NCBI GenBank assembly: GCA_021821085.1
Contig: JAKACV010000014.1
Location: forward strand, 4,306 to 53,619
Origin: Bacillota bacterium
GTDB taxonomy: Bacteria; Bacillota; Bacilli; Alicyclobacillales; SLC66
Length of the DNA stretch: 49,314 bases
Reading direction: 5' to 3'
Positions 7,573-16,221 of this stretch are shown here, piece by piece. The translations under genes and the position numbers were made by a program. Within the stretch, counting starts at the first letter, position 1. The number at the start of each line of letters is the position of its first letter. The notes below the pieces were generated by a model. The model was not told the origin of the DNA and ran no database searches. It saw only the letters and a program-made list of their open reading frames with translations.

Positions 7573-9498
7573 TCACTTATCTGCAAAGTCTTGTGCCAGT
7601 TTGGCCACATTAGGTACGCCAAGTCCGCTGCCAGGATTATAGATTGCGCCTTTTGTGCCCGTATAGTACAGATTGCCGTTGCTTGGCCCTGTTGTATTGA
7701 GCGGGGTAAATGGAGACTGCGGGCTTGCAGCGAATTGATAGATTTGCCCATTCCAAAGCCCAACACGCGAGCCTGTTTTTTGGTTGACAAGTGCCGCGAT
7801 GCCTGCAAGTTGGGGAGCTACGAAACTGGTGCCTCCATACACGGCCCAGGTATTGGTTCCAAACAGTGTGCTGCTATAGACTCCATAGCCTGTTATGGGA
7901 TCTGCATTCATCGCGAGGTCTGGAATATTGCGCCCCTGACCAGTGCCTGTCACCACTTGTGGATCAGGGTTAAATGTCCACGCGCTGTTGTGATCAATCG
8001 GCGTGAGATAGGGCGTGGCTGAGTATCGATTGACGCCTGGTACGCCTTGCTGATACCAAGGTGTCGCAAATAGTGTACTGTATCCGCCGCCGCTCCCCAC
8101 AACGGTCGCCTCAGCGAAGCTCGCCTCATTGCTGTATCCAAATTCACTCCAGTATGGCCACAAATAGTTCCAGCCCCAAGTCCGCTGTTGTGGGACATTA
8201 ATCGTGAAGCTTCCAAAGTTTTGTACACCGGGTAGGGTTGTACCACCTGCGGCCGTGATGTAGGGGCTATCTGCCGGGCTATCCACTGCGAGGTTCGTCG
8301 TGCCAAGGTCACTTGTTGCATCGTACGCTCCCTGATCTCCTGCAGCGGCAAACATCGAGATGCCTTGACTGGCGGCCTCCATAAAAATCTCATTAAACAC
8401 TTGTGCGTAGTATGGCGATTCTAAGTTGTGCGTAATGGAGTAATCAATCGCTGATTCGCTCTCTCCCCAACTTGTGGAAATCGATCCTGCCTGATTATCT
8501 GTCACTGCTTGAAAAAAGGCATCTGCGAATCCATAGTCGGTATTTGGCGCTTGATACACAAGAATTTTTGCTTGAGGCGCCACAGCCCCTGACTGCTGTA
8601 CGTCTACCGTGGTTTCGACAGATCCAGTTGCGGCAGAGACAGGACCCGCTCCCCCATTGACATTAATGAGATGCAATCGATTTTGTAGGACGTGGATATG
8701 ATTTAGTTTCCAGAACGTATAGGCGTCTGATGGATTTATACTCGCGAGCGTGACAATGCCTATCGTTTGACCCTGTCCTTTATTACCGCTCTGATAGAGA
8801 GGGGTGACATTGTATTGGCTTTCAAAATCTGCAGGAGTTTGTGATCCAGCCGGAGGGCCGCTTGTGCTCGTTGCGGGTTTTTGCAACTGTGATATCGGTT
8901 TCACCAATTGACTCGTGAAGTTTCCGTAATTGGTTAGACCGAGCACTGCGAGCACAGGGTTTGCAAGTGCAGCTGGAAGTTGAGGTGAAGCTTGTGTGCC
9001 GTGAAATTTTAACCCTTTGAACATCATATCTTGCAGTTTGACCGCGAACGCTTGGTCAAATTGTCCTGCTGTTCCATTGGCCGTAATGTTCAAATGATCT
9101 GGATAGACAGTCGTTTGAATACCGTATTTTGCTAAGTAATTTGTGATGCCTTGCACGACAACTTGCGGTTGTCCGAATTGCATTGCAAATCTGGCTACAG
9201 AGAGATAATGGCGATATGCTGCACTGCCAGGCGTACCTGTTTGTTGGATGTACTGCTGCAGTTGTGCAGTATTCACTGTTTTCAGAACGATGCTTACCGT
9301 AACGGGCGTATTCGTAGGTGTGCTGCCGAAAACGGTTGACTTTTGTAAAATTTCCTGCCCTACTCCTTGTGGAACAGGGACAGTTTGCTGTGTGCTCGCC
9401 CACGCAAAAGGAGCAGAAAAGAGGAGGGGGGTCATTGCGAGGAGTGCACTTGCACTGAGGATGAGTGGCTTTTTGCGACGTGATGAATGAAATGTCAT
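7573..9498 (-). CDS. sedolisin (MEROPS S53, kumamolisin-like) acid serine-carboxyl protease precursor
   Basis: 641 aa from ATG 9498, preceded by GGCAGGGA; a 22-residue upstream extension is unlikely because the chosen start opens directly into a signal peptide (RRKK, hydrophobic core, PFAWA). A pro-kumamolisin activation domain covers residues about 35-200. The mature domain carries the S53 triad: Glu295 and Asp299 in ETTVD, Ser558 in GGTSFVAPQ, plus the oxyanion Asp388 in AAAGDQGA. A C-terminal calcium-binding region is expected from the family. Sedolisins are secreted endopeptidases active at low pH, self-activated by removal of the propeptide. This supports an acidic habitat. It is monocistronic or followed by the DUF4855 gene after a hairpin. 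Confidence 0.95.
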   Translation of the reverse strand: MTFHSSRRKKPLILSASALLAMTPLLFSAPFAWASTQQTVPVPQGVGQEILQKSTVFGSTPTNTPVTVSIVLKTVNTAQLQQYIQQTGTPGSAAYRHYLSVARFAMQFGQPQVVVQGITNYLAKYGIQTTVYPDHLNITANGTAGQFDQAFAVKLQDMMFKGLKFHGTQASPQLPAALANPVLAVLGLTNYGNFTSQLVKPISQLQKPATSTSGPPAGSQTPADFESQYNVTPLYQSGNKGQGQTIGIVTLASINPSDAYTFWKLNHIHVLQNRLHLINVNGGAGPVSAATGSVETTVDVQQSGAVAPQAKILVYQAPNTDYGFADAFFQAVTDNQAGSISTSWGESESAIDYSITHNLESPYYAQVFNEIFMEAASQGISMFAAAGDQGAYDATSDLGTTNLAVDSPADSPYITAAGGTTLPGVQNFGSFTINVPQQRTWGWNYLWPYWSEFGYSNEASFAEATVVGSGGGYSTLFATPWYQQGVPGVNRYSATPYLTPIDHNSAWTFNPDPQVVTGTGQGRNIPDLAMNADPITGYGVYSSTLFGTNTWAVYGGTSFVAPQLAGIAALVNQKTGSRVGLWNGQIYQFAASPQSPFTPLNTTGPSNGNLYYTGTKGAIYNPGSGLGVPNVAKLAQDFADK

Positions 9499-9773
9499 TG
9501 AGATCCCTGCCTTTATATGTATAAAAATAGTTCGTAAAACATATTCGACGTGAGGTGCTGTCATTCCTTCTAATAAATTGAAAAGTGGGAAATGATTTAA
9601 TGAAATTACTCAACAGATTGATATGAATTCTATGAATTATTCTCCCAAGTGAATTTTTCTGCAAAACTTTCAGAGGAAAATTGACGTATGCCGTCGAATG
9701 TTAGTTCCTGAGTTAGTTTCTGATATTATGAGGTATCTTTTAGGGTACTGAAGATGAAGAGGAGGTGCAGGCT

Positions 9774-12278
9774 TTGCGTGAATCCAATCAAAATGAACAG
9801 AAGTCGATTGGCTCTGACGTAGTCTATTTCCTCTATTTATTAAATGTGATTTTTTTTCTTGCGGTCATGGGATGCTCTGCATTTCTTGTGCATGGGGTGG
9901 GTGCCCACGTACTGGAGATTGTGGTCAGTATTGCTTATGCGATAATTAACGGAGTGTTTTTCAATCTTTTCTCACATCGGAATCGCCGTTCCAAAAAAAA
10001 ACGAACCTACTTAGGACTCGATTTTCATGCAGGAGATTCGGTGGTCGAGACGCTTTATGAAGGTTATTATGAAGTTGATTTACAAGGTCAAATCAAGGCG
10101 TTCAATGCATCGTTGGCAGATATTCTAAATTTCCCCGCATCTCATCTACAAGACCGTTCCATTACAGAGTTTGTCAACTCGGACGTCGCTTTTCGGTTGG
10201 TGCGCGCCGCACATCACGTGTATCACAACGAATTGTCTAATCGAGCATTTCCTTTAAAATACATGCGCAAAGAAGGAAAACGGATTTCACTTGAAGTATC
10301 GATCACGCTTATCTACGATAAACACGGTAGAAAAACGGGATTTCGGGGGATCGTGCGCAATGTGAGTGAACGTGAACGACAAGAGCGGGCGCGCGCAGAG
10401 AGCGAAGCGCGTTTACGTGCACTGCTTTGTGCGATTCCTGATGCGATTATATTTAAAAATGCCGATTATCAGTGGCTTGAGGCGAACCAAACGGCGCTCA
10501 ATATGTTTCAGTTACGCGATGCAGATTATTATGGAAAGACAAATGAAGAATTGGTGCGAATGTCTAATCCGTTTCACGATCATGGTGAGATATTTAATGA
10601 GTCTGACCGAAGAGCGATCGATTGTGGTGAAACGATTACATTCGAGTCGGTGGTAGAGTTCACTCCTTTGATTGTAAAGGCGTATGAGATTCGAAAAATA
10701 CCTGTGTTCGACGAACGGGGATTACCGTTTGGAGTCCTTTCTATTGCTCGCGATATTTCACTGCAGCGAGATATGCAGATGCAGTTAATCGAAAGTGAGC
10801 ATCGGAATCGATCTTTTATAGAGCACTTGCACGACGGTGTGATGTGGTTTGACTTAGAGGGCTTTGTGATTGACGCAAATCCAGCGAGCTACTCGATCCT
10901 TGGCCACAATGACTCTTTTATTGGGTCTTCTATTCAGCATTTTGTCTATGAGTCTAATGTACGCAGTGTATTAGCTGCATTTGCGCGCGCTGCTCGCGGA
11001 GAACTTCAGGAGGGTGTGTATAAAGTCTATCGTACTGACGGATCGCTCATTGACGTCTATTTGCGACAGTCTCCGATGATCATGCGCGATCAGCAGGTGG
11101 GGGTTTTTGCGATCTTTCGTGATATTACAGAAGAAAGGCGCACAACAATGGAACTGGAGGATCTTTCACGCAAGCAAAGAGCGGTATTGCAATCGGCTGG
11201 TGAGGGAATCTATGGATTTGATTTAGATGGGAAAATCACCTTTTGTAATGCTTCAGCGCTTGCGCTAACCGGATACAGAGAAGAAGAGGTGATCGGTCGC
11301 TTTATGCATGAAATTTTTTATCGGTTGGAAAATCGCAATTCTTCATATGGAGAAATCGATTGTATTACTTCCTTTTTTAAACGGGATGATCATAATGAAG
11401 AAATTGTCGATGTGATGCGATGTGAAAATGAGTTATTTTGGCGTAAAGATGGATCGATGTTCTATGTCGATTATACGATGTCACTGATGATTGATGAAGG
11501 ATCTGTGGTTGGCGCAGTTTGCCTCTTTAACGATGTAACGGAGCGAAAGGAAGCGGAGCAACTTCTATTGCAATCGGAGAAGCTCGCTGTGGTGGGACAA
11601 CTCGCGGCAGGGATTGTTCATGAAATTCGAAATCCGCTTACGGTGATCAAGGGTTTCTTGCGTTTTTCGGAGAATGGTCATTTCAAGTCGGATTATGTGG
11701 TGATTATGAATAAAGAGATTGAACGGATCGAGACGATTATTCAGGAGTTCTTAATTCTTGCGAGACCGCAAGCGATGAATTTGCATTGGTACGATGTGAA
11801 CCAATTGCTGACTGATGCGCTGACGCCTTTACAGTCGTTTATCTTGCAAAATAACGTCGCGGTGGAGATGCACATATCCAGTCCCTTGCCCCTTATTCAA
11901 TGCGAAGAAATGCAACTACGGCAAGCGTTTATGAATGTGTTAAAAAATGCGATTGAGGCCCTTCCATTGGGGGGGCATTTAACCATTACGGCAAAAGTGA
12001 TGAATGAGGATAAGATTCACGTCCTTATTGCTGATGATGGCTGCGGTATGGATGAACAGCAGTTAAAGAATTTGGGTACGCCATTTTACACAACAAAACA
12101 AAACGGAACAGGGCTTGGCTTGACGGTTAGCCAGAAAATTGCAGAATTACATCATGGCACACTTCATATGAGGAGTGATGTCGGACGGGGAACTACTGTG
12201 GAGTTCATTTTCCCAGTTGAGCATCAGGATCGAACGGTATATGCATCTGCGGGGCGGTTGTTTGTGACAAGAGAGTAG
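9774..12278 (+). CDS. membrane multi-PAS sensor histidine kinase
   Basis: 834 aa from TTG 9774, which has GAGGAGG at ideal spacing; GTG at 9765 overlaps that SD and is less likely. Two hydrophobic helices lie at about residues 12-65. Four PAS domains follow (about 85-200, 205-330, 335-450 and 455-600). The HisKA helix has His616 in GIVHEIRNPL, and the ATPase domain shows N-box NVLKNAIEAL, G1 DDGCGM and G2 GTGLGL. The architecture resembles the sporulation kinases KinA/KinE, which phosphorylate Spo0F and lack an adjacent response regulator. No response regulator gene is next to this one, so it is an orphan kinase; feeding the sporulation phosphorelay is inference. A bidirectional terminator follows. 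Confidence 0.9.
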   Translation: MRESNQNEQKSIGSDVVYFLYLLNVIFFLAVMGCSAFLVHGVGAHVLEIVVSIAYAIINGVFFNLFSHRNRRSKKKRTYLGLDFHAGDSVVETLYEGYYEVDLQGQIKAFNASLADILNFPASHLQDRSITEFVNSDVAFRLVRAAHHVYHNELSNRAFPLKYMRKEGKRISLEVSITLIYDKHGRKTGFRGIVRNVSERERQERARAESEARLRALLCAIPDAIIFKNADYQWLEANQTALNMFQLRDADYYGKTNEELVRMSNPFHDHGEIFNESDRRAIDCGETITFESVVEFTPLIVKAYEIRKIPVFDERGLPFGVLSIARDISLQRDMQMQLIESEHRNRSFIEHLHDGVMWFDLEGFVIDANPASYSILGHNDSFIGSSIQHFVYESNVRSVLAAFARAARGELQEGVYKVYRTDGSLIDVYLRQSPMIMRDQQVGVFAIFRDITEERRTTMELEDLSRKQRAVLQSAGEGIYGFDLDGKITFCNASALALTGYREEEVIGRFMHEIFYRLENRNSSYGEIDCITSFFKRDDHNEEIVDVMRCENELFWRKDGSMFYVDYTMSLMIDEGSVVGAVCLFNDVTERKEAEQLLLQSEKLAVVGQLAAGIVHEIRNPLTVIKGFLRFSENGHFKSDYVVIMNKEIERIETIIQEFLILARPQAMNLHWYDVNQLLTDALTPLQSFILQNNVAVEMHISSPLPLIQCEEMQLRQAFMNVLKNAIEALPLGGHLTITAKVMNEDKIHVLIADDGCGMDEQQLKNLGTPFYTTKQNGTGLGLTVSQKIAELHHGTLHMRSDVGRGTTVEFIFPVEHQDRTVYASAGRLFVTRE

Positions 12279-12293
12279 GTATACGCGTAGAGA

Positions 12294-12321
12294 AAAACAC
12301 CTCTTGAATAAGAGGTGTTTT
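12294..12321. terminator. bidirectional rho-independent terminator
   Basis: AAAACACCTCTT / AAGAGGTGTTTT (12294-12305, 12310-12321) with a 4-nt loop. The A-rich left arm gives T residues on the minus strand, so it can serve both the kinase and the convergent cold-shock gene. Confidence 0.87.
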
Positions 12322-12354
12322 GAATAATAGATCGTATCGTCTAAGGTTTTTACC

Positions 12355-12552
12355 TTACAGCTTCGTCACGTTAGCAGCTTGCGGTCCGCGTTGTCCTTCA
12401 ACGATGTCAAATTCAACTTGTTGGCCTTCTTCAAGCGTACGATAGCCTTCTCCATTAATGGCAGTGTAATGAACGAATACGTCATTATCGCCATCGACAC
12501 GGATAAACCCGTAGCCTTTCTCACCGTTAAACCATTTCACTGTTCCTTGCAT
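12355..12552 (-). CDS. cspA: cold-shock domain protein (CspA/CspB family)
   Basis: 65 aa, a single five-stranded OB-fold cold-shock domain of the standard length. RNP1 (KGYGFI) and RNP2 (VFVHY) are intact. These proteins bind single-stranded nucleic acid and act as RNA chaperones, melting mRNA structure at low temperature. The start ATG lies 10 nt after an AGGGGG SD. A good sigma-A promoter lies about 60 bp upstream, giving a leader of roughly 50 nt that contains a short GTAC-type inverted repeat; whether it is thermosensing cannot be told. Which csp paralogue this is cannot be decided from sequence. Confidence 0.96.
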   Translation of the reverse strand: MQGTVKWFNGEKGYGFIRVDGDNDVFVHYTAINGEGYRTLEEGQQVEFDIVEGQRGPQAANVTKL

Positions 12553-12609
12553 TGGAGGAGCCCCCTACAGAAGTACACTTACGTACTTACATAATGTATT
12601 TGCATTTAT

Positions 12610-12638
12610 AGCATAGCATTGTGGGTTGGAAATGTCAA
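12610..12638 (-). promoter_or_regulatory. sigma-A promoter of the cold-shock gene
   Basis: On the minus strand, TTGACA (12638-12633), a 17-bp spacer and TATGCT (12615-12610). Transcription should begin near 12603. Confidence 0.75.
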
Positions 12639-12780
12639 ACGATTTCTACTTTATTGTTAAAATAAAAAACGGTAAACTTTTCATGCGTTTGCTAATGTCA
12701 TGTAAGTGTTACATTGCAGTTTTTGTGTACCCCCAGAAGCAAAATGGGTTTGTCGAAATCTATGAGAAGTCAGTGTCTTA

Positions 12781-12809
12781 TTGTCGAACTTTTGGATATC
12801 AAGTATGAT
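12781..12809 (+). promoter_or_regulatory. sigma-A promoter of the stalk-domain gene pair
   Basis: TTGTCG at 12781-12786, a 17-bp spacer and TATGAT at 12804-12809, 45 bp upstream of the GTG start at 12854. The remaining bases between the cspA promoter and this one hold no recognisable gene. Confidence 0.65.
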
Positions 12810-12853
12810 AGAGAAGATCAGGATTGGAAATTTGTCGAAACGAGGCTGAACCA

Positions 12854-13819
12854 GTGAAGCGAGTTGCACGTTCTTTTTCAGGGTATGGGATTGGCTTGCT
12901 CATAGGGAGTATAGTATTTGGCGGTATTTCATATGCAAGTACGGGCATTCAAAAGATCAATGTGCAGTATGCGAATATTCAGATCGAAGTAAACGGCAAG
13001 ATGATCCCGACGAGTGCGCAGCCTTTTATCTATCAACATAATGTCTATGTACCTGTTAGTACGATTGGAATTGGACTTGGCGCAAAAGTTCAATGGCTAG
13101 GAGCGAGTGACAGTGTGGCAATGACGAAAGCTGCACAATCGCAAGTGATGCAAGGCGCGCTGTCTTATGACAAATCTCCCGTTTTATGGTATGGAACAAC
13201 CCATTCTACATCTATTGGTGGAAAACTGAATGTATCACCGGTTGCACTTGCGAATGTGATGGGTGAGCCGTTTTATTATAATGCGACTACCCATGCATTT
13301 TACATTGGTAAGGGCCGTGGAAGTGGATTACCATTAGTGAATTTTCCGGTAGCGCACGAATATGGCGATTTCGCCGTATGGTCAGGGGGCAACTATGGAC
13401 CTGCAACAAGTTGGAATGACGGTCTAGCCGAAATTGACGGGCAGATGTATCCTGGGACGAGTGGACAATCCATCGTATGGGCGCCGACAGGCTCTACTTC
13501 GGCGGTGCCAGGGGTCACGTATAATCTACGTGGCAAATACAGTACGCTTAACGGCGTGTTTGGGATGGACAGTGCGGTTCCAAGTCAGGATTCGGTACAA
13601 TTAACTTTATTAGGTGATGGGCAGCAGTTGTACCAATCACCGTGGATGACATCGAGTACGACTGCGACGCCTGTATCGGTTAACGTGACAGGCATTCATC
13701 TTTTAACCGTGTCTTATGAAGTAAAAACACCAACAGGCACTGTGTATACCATGGGACAAGCTCTTCCCTCTGGTACAGTTGTTAATACGGATTTTCTCGA
13801 TGTGCGTGTTCATTCATAA
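12854..13819 (+). CDS. exported stalk-domain protein (copper amine oxidase N-terminal-like), copy 1
   Basis: 321 aa from GTG 12854. This start aligns with the paralogue downstream (both begin VKR) and has a weak GAGG SD; the longer TTG 12824 start has no SD. An N-terminal signal anchor is followed at residues about 35-90 by a copper amine oxidase N-terminal-like stalk domain (IEVNGKMIPTSAQPFIYQHNVYVPV), a fold common in surface proteins of Bacillota. The rest is beta-rich and I do not recognise it; it ends in a domain with VSYEVKTPTGTVY that recurs in the second copy. Function unknown. The second copy starts 28 bp downstream, so the two are probably co-transcribed. Confidence 0.8.
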   Translation: MKRVARSFSGYGIGLLIGSIVFGGISYASTGIQKINVQYANIQIEVNGKMIPTSAQPFIYQHNVYVPVSTIGIGLGAKVQWLGASDSVAMTKAAQSQVMQGALSYDKSPVLWYGTTHSTSIGGKLNVSPVALANVMGEPFYYNATTHAFYIGKGRGSGLPLVNFPVAHEYGDFAVWSGGNYGPATSWNDGLAEIDGQMYPGTSGQSIVWAPTGSTSAVPGVTYNLRGKYSTLNGVFGMDSAVPSQDSVQLTLLGDGQQLYQSPWMTSSTTATPVSVNVTGIHLLTVSYEVKTPTGTVYTMGQALPSGTVVNTDFLDVRVHS

Positions 13820-13847
13820 GTGGGAAGAATAGCAGGGGGTTAATGGT

Positions 13848-14873
13848 GTGAAACGGCAGTTAAGCATGGTATTTGGGATTTTAACGAGTGCTCTCTTCTT
13901 TGGTGGAGTTTCTTATGCAAGTGTGGGCATTGAACAAATTCAAGCCTCTTTTCATAACATTCAACTCCTCGTAAATGGCAAAACGATTACAACAAGTGCC
14001 AAGCCTTTTATTTATCAAAATAATGTGTATGCCCCGATCTATTCGGTGGGTCATGCACTTGGCGCACAGGTAGCATGGGTGAATAGTACACCGAAGGTGG
14101 TTGTTACGGGCAGTACTTCGTCGAGCCAATCAGATGTGAAGCCGCTGTCTGTCTGGATTAATGGACGACAAATGCCGGATGGGTCCATTAATGGGAATGG
14201 TTCACTTTTAGTGCCTGCAGGCAACTCGGCTTACATAACGGCTACAGGACTAACGCCTACAGTGGACGCGGCGGGTAATCTCAATCTTTCGCAAGTATCT
14301 CCTGCGTCACTGTCTGGGACGTTGTTGACTTCACTTACACCAAGTGGGATGAGTGGTGATTTTAGTAATACCAGTCTCTATCCTGGAGGGACATTGACTG
14401 GCTTTTATGCGCCCACTGTGCTCGGGAAGCTGTATTCAGGTCAGTCGACGATTGAATGGGGGGTGAATGCTGGGCATTCGTCCGTTATCCCACAATTGTC
14501 TTATGCGCTCCCCAGCCAAGCACAAACGTTCTCCGGTGCGTTTGCGATCGATGATTTAACGCGCAATTTTGGTGGATCGGCGCAAGTCGTTTTTGTGGGA
14601 GATGGCAAGACGATTGGATCAACCGGATGGGTGCAAGGCGGGAGTGCCCCTGTTCCATTTACGATCTCTGTGGCGGGAGTCCAGACGTTACAGATTCAAT
14701 ATGAGATAAAGGGTCCACATGGTACAGTCTATTCTTCCGGACAGACGTATCAAGCTCCGACTGTAAACGCAGATGGAGTGAATGGGCCGATGGTTTTTAC
14801 TGATTTACTGCAACCTACACTTTCGGGAATGGGATCTGCAAATGTTACCGTTTCGACAAGTAATTCCGGATAG
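13848..14873 (+). CDS. exported stalk-domain protein (copper amine oxidase N-terminal-like), copy 2
   Basis: 341 aa from GTG 13848 behind GGGGG. Same plan as the gene before it: signal anchor, stalk domain (LLVNGKTITTSAKPFIYQNNVYAPI) and a C-terminal beta domain with IQYEIKGPHGTVYSSGQ. The two copies are strongly alike in the first 90 and last 100 residues and diverge in the middle, as expected of an old tandem duplication with a fast-evolving centre. No catalytic motif is seen. A role on the cell surface is inferred only from export. Confidence 0.8.
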   Translation: MKRQLSMVFGILTSALFFGGVSYASVGIEQIQASFHNIQLLVNGKTITTSAKPFIYQNNVYAPIYSVGHALGAQVAWVNSTPKVVVTGSTSSSQSDVKPLSVWINGRQMPDGSINGNGSLLVPAGNSAYITATGLTPTVDAAGNLNLSQVSPASLSGTLLTSLTPSGMSGDFSNTSLYPGGTLTGFYAPTVLGKLYSGQSTIEWGVNAGHSSVIPQLSYALPSQAQTFSGAFAIDDLTRNFGGSAQVVFVGDGKTIGSTGWVQGGSAPVPFTISVAGVQTLQIQYEIKGPHGTVYSSGQTYQAPTVNADGVNGPMVFTDLLQPTLSGMGSANVTVSTSNSG

Positions 14874-14894
14874 AATAAAATTTATGCAAAGGGC

Positions 14895-14923
14895 TTGTCA
14901 CATCTTGTCGAATTGAGTAATAT
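14895..14923 (+). promoter_or_regulatory. probable sigma-A promoter of a long leader before the LCP operon
   Basis: TTGTCA (14895-14900), a 17-bp spacer and TAATAT (14918-14923). Transcription from about 14930 would give a leader of about 225 nt before the first LCP start, with an intrinsic terminator inside it at 15064-15088. Confidence 0.55.
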
Positions 14924-15063
14924 AGTATGTAGATATGAGCTTGGTCGTTTGTGTAAGATTGAAGTAGCGACATAAGCTTTTGTTCTGTGCCATTATTCAT
15001 TGTATCCCATAGTTCCGCTTATGGCTTGCCCGCGTATAATTGCCTATATTTTCCTGTCTCGTA

Positions 15064-15088
15064 GCCGCCGATTAGGTGGCTTTTTTTT
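15064..15088 (+). terminator. intrinsic terminator inside the LCP operon leader
   Basis: GCCGCC / GGTGGC stem (15064-15069 and 15075-15080) followed by eight T residues. It lies 66 bp before the LCP start codon and about 135 nt after the predicted transcription start, so it may be an attenuator or the end of a small RNA. It could also simply end the upstream stalk-gene transcript. Confidence 0.75.
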
Positions 15089-15154
15089 ATGGATGATTCG
15101 TGCAATCGCGGGTTACGCTACATCGTGAGTATGCATCAGCCGGAGGTTATGGAT

Positions 15155-16162
15155 GTGCGATGGCGAATCGGTGTAGCGGTTGCATTTTTAGTCGCCCTGA
15201 CGGCAAGTGGTAGCATCGTTGCCTATACGCGACTCTCTCACGAAGGCATGGAGCATCTGCAAAAAACGACAGGGGTTGCAACGCCGGTAGTACGCGGCAG
15301 ACCTCAGAGGATAGAAAAGAGTGAAGTGGCGCAAGAACATCCGCAAGCGTCTCTCGAACGACGCTTTCGCATCGGTCTCGAATCTCTCGCGCATGTAAAA
15401 CAGGAAAAGGATCCATCCACTGTGCTTTTGATCGGTACGGATTCTCGCCATGGTGAGGCTGCGCGGTCTGACGCGATGATACTCACTCGCGTCGATTTAT
15501 CCAATCACAAAGCACTTTTCGTATCCATCCCGCGCGATACGCGTGTTCTAGTTCCTGGCTATGGCTATACGAAGATCAATCATGCACTCGCCTATGGCGA
15601 TGTATCTTTATTGAAACGAACTGTAGAACAAAAATTTGGTATCCCGGTTGATCATGCGGTGATGGTTGATTTTGCGGGATTTGCAGAATTGATTGATGCG
15701 TTAGGTGGTGTGCAGGTCTATATTGATAAACCGCTTAACTATGATGATTGTTCGGATGGGACTCATATTCATTTGAAATCAGGATTACAACGCTTAGATG
15801 GAAAGTCTGCCTTAGATTATGTGCGTTTTCGCCATGATCTATTAGCCGATACGGGACGGATGCAACGTCAGCGCAATTTGTTGCATGCAATCGCGAGGAC
15901 GCCGATCCCCATTGAGCGGTGGTGGGGCGTTGGGATGGCGATTCCGCATCTGACACGCCATCTCCACAGTGACCTGTCTCAACTGGATTTACTCAGTGAA
16001 GTGGCAAAAATCGCTTTGTCATCGAAGTGGACGATTGCGACTGAAGTGTTACAGGGGGTCAATCGGGTAGATCCTGCGGACGGTCTGTGGTATTTTTACC
16101 TCGACGGAGATGGAGTTAAGCAGTGGCGGCGTACATGGTCAGCATTTGGTGCGCAGGATTAA
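15155..16162 (+). CDS. LytR-CpsA-Psr (LCP) family wall-polymer ligase, first copy
   Basis: 335 aa from GTG 15155, which has GGAGG 8 nt upstream; the longer ATG 15089 directly abuts a T-run and has no SD. One N-terminal membrane helix (GVAVAFLVALTASG) is followed by the extracellular LCP domain from about residue 85. Family motifs are present: LLIGTDSR, RSDAMILTRV, SIPRDTRV (Arg127, Asp128, Arg130), YGYTKINHA, DALGGVQVYID and ALDYVRFRHD. LCP enzymes transfer undecaprenyl-linked glycopolymers such as teichoic acids to peptidoglycan. A WecG/TagA glycosyltransferase and a second LCP gene follow at short spacing, so the operon probably makes and attaches a secondary wall polymer. Confidence 0.93.
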   Translation: MRWRIGVAVAFLVALTASGSIVAYTRLSHEGMEHLQKTTGVATPVVRGRPQRIEKSEVAQEHPQASLERRFRIGLESLAHVKQEKDPSTVLLIGTDSRHGEAARSDAMILTRVDLSNHKALFVSIPRDTRVLVPGYGYTKINHALAYGDVSLLKRTVEQKFGIPVDHAVMVDFAGFAELIDALGGVQVYIDKPLNYDDCSDGTHIHLKSGLQRLDGKSALDYVRFRHDLLADTGRMQRQRNLLHAIARTPIPIERWWGVGMAIPHLTRHLHSDLSQLDLLSEVAKIALSSKWTIATEVLQGVNRVDPADGLWYFYLDGDGVKQWRRTWSAFGAQD

Positions 16163-16221
16163 CGCGAAAATCTTGCTGAATTTGGATACGGACGTTACGG
16201 AATATAAGGATCGGTGTCAAT

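Noticed and set aside
7492-8022. 176-aa plus-strand frame opposite the sedolisin gene
   Set aside because: It is a shadow of the sedolisin coding sequence; its product has no protein-like features.
12626-12808. 60-aa plus-strand frame between cspA and the stalk genes
   Set aside because: It overlaps the cspA promoter and the next promoter, has no SD and no recognisable motif.
14925-15063. c-di-GMP, preQ1 or other known riboswitch in the LCP leader
   Set aside because: Conserved cores of these classes could not be found by eye; kept only as an unknown leader.
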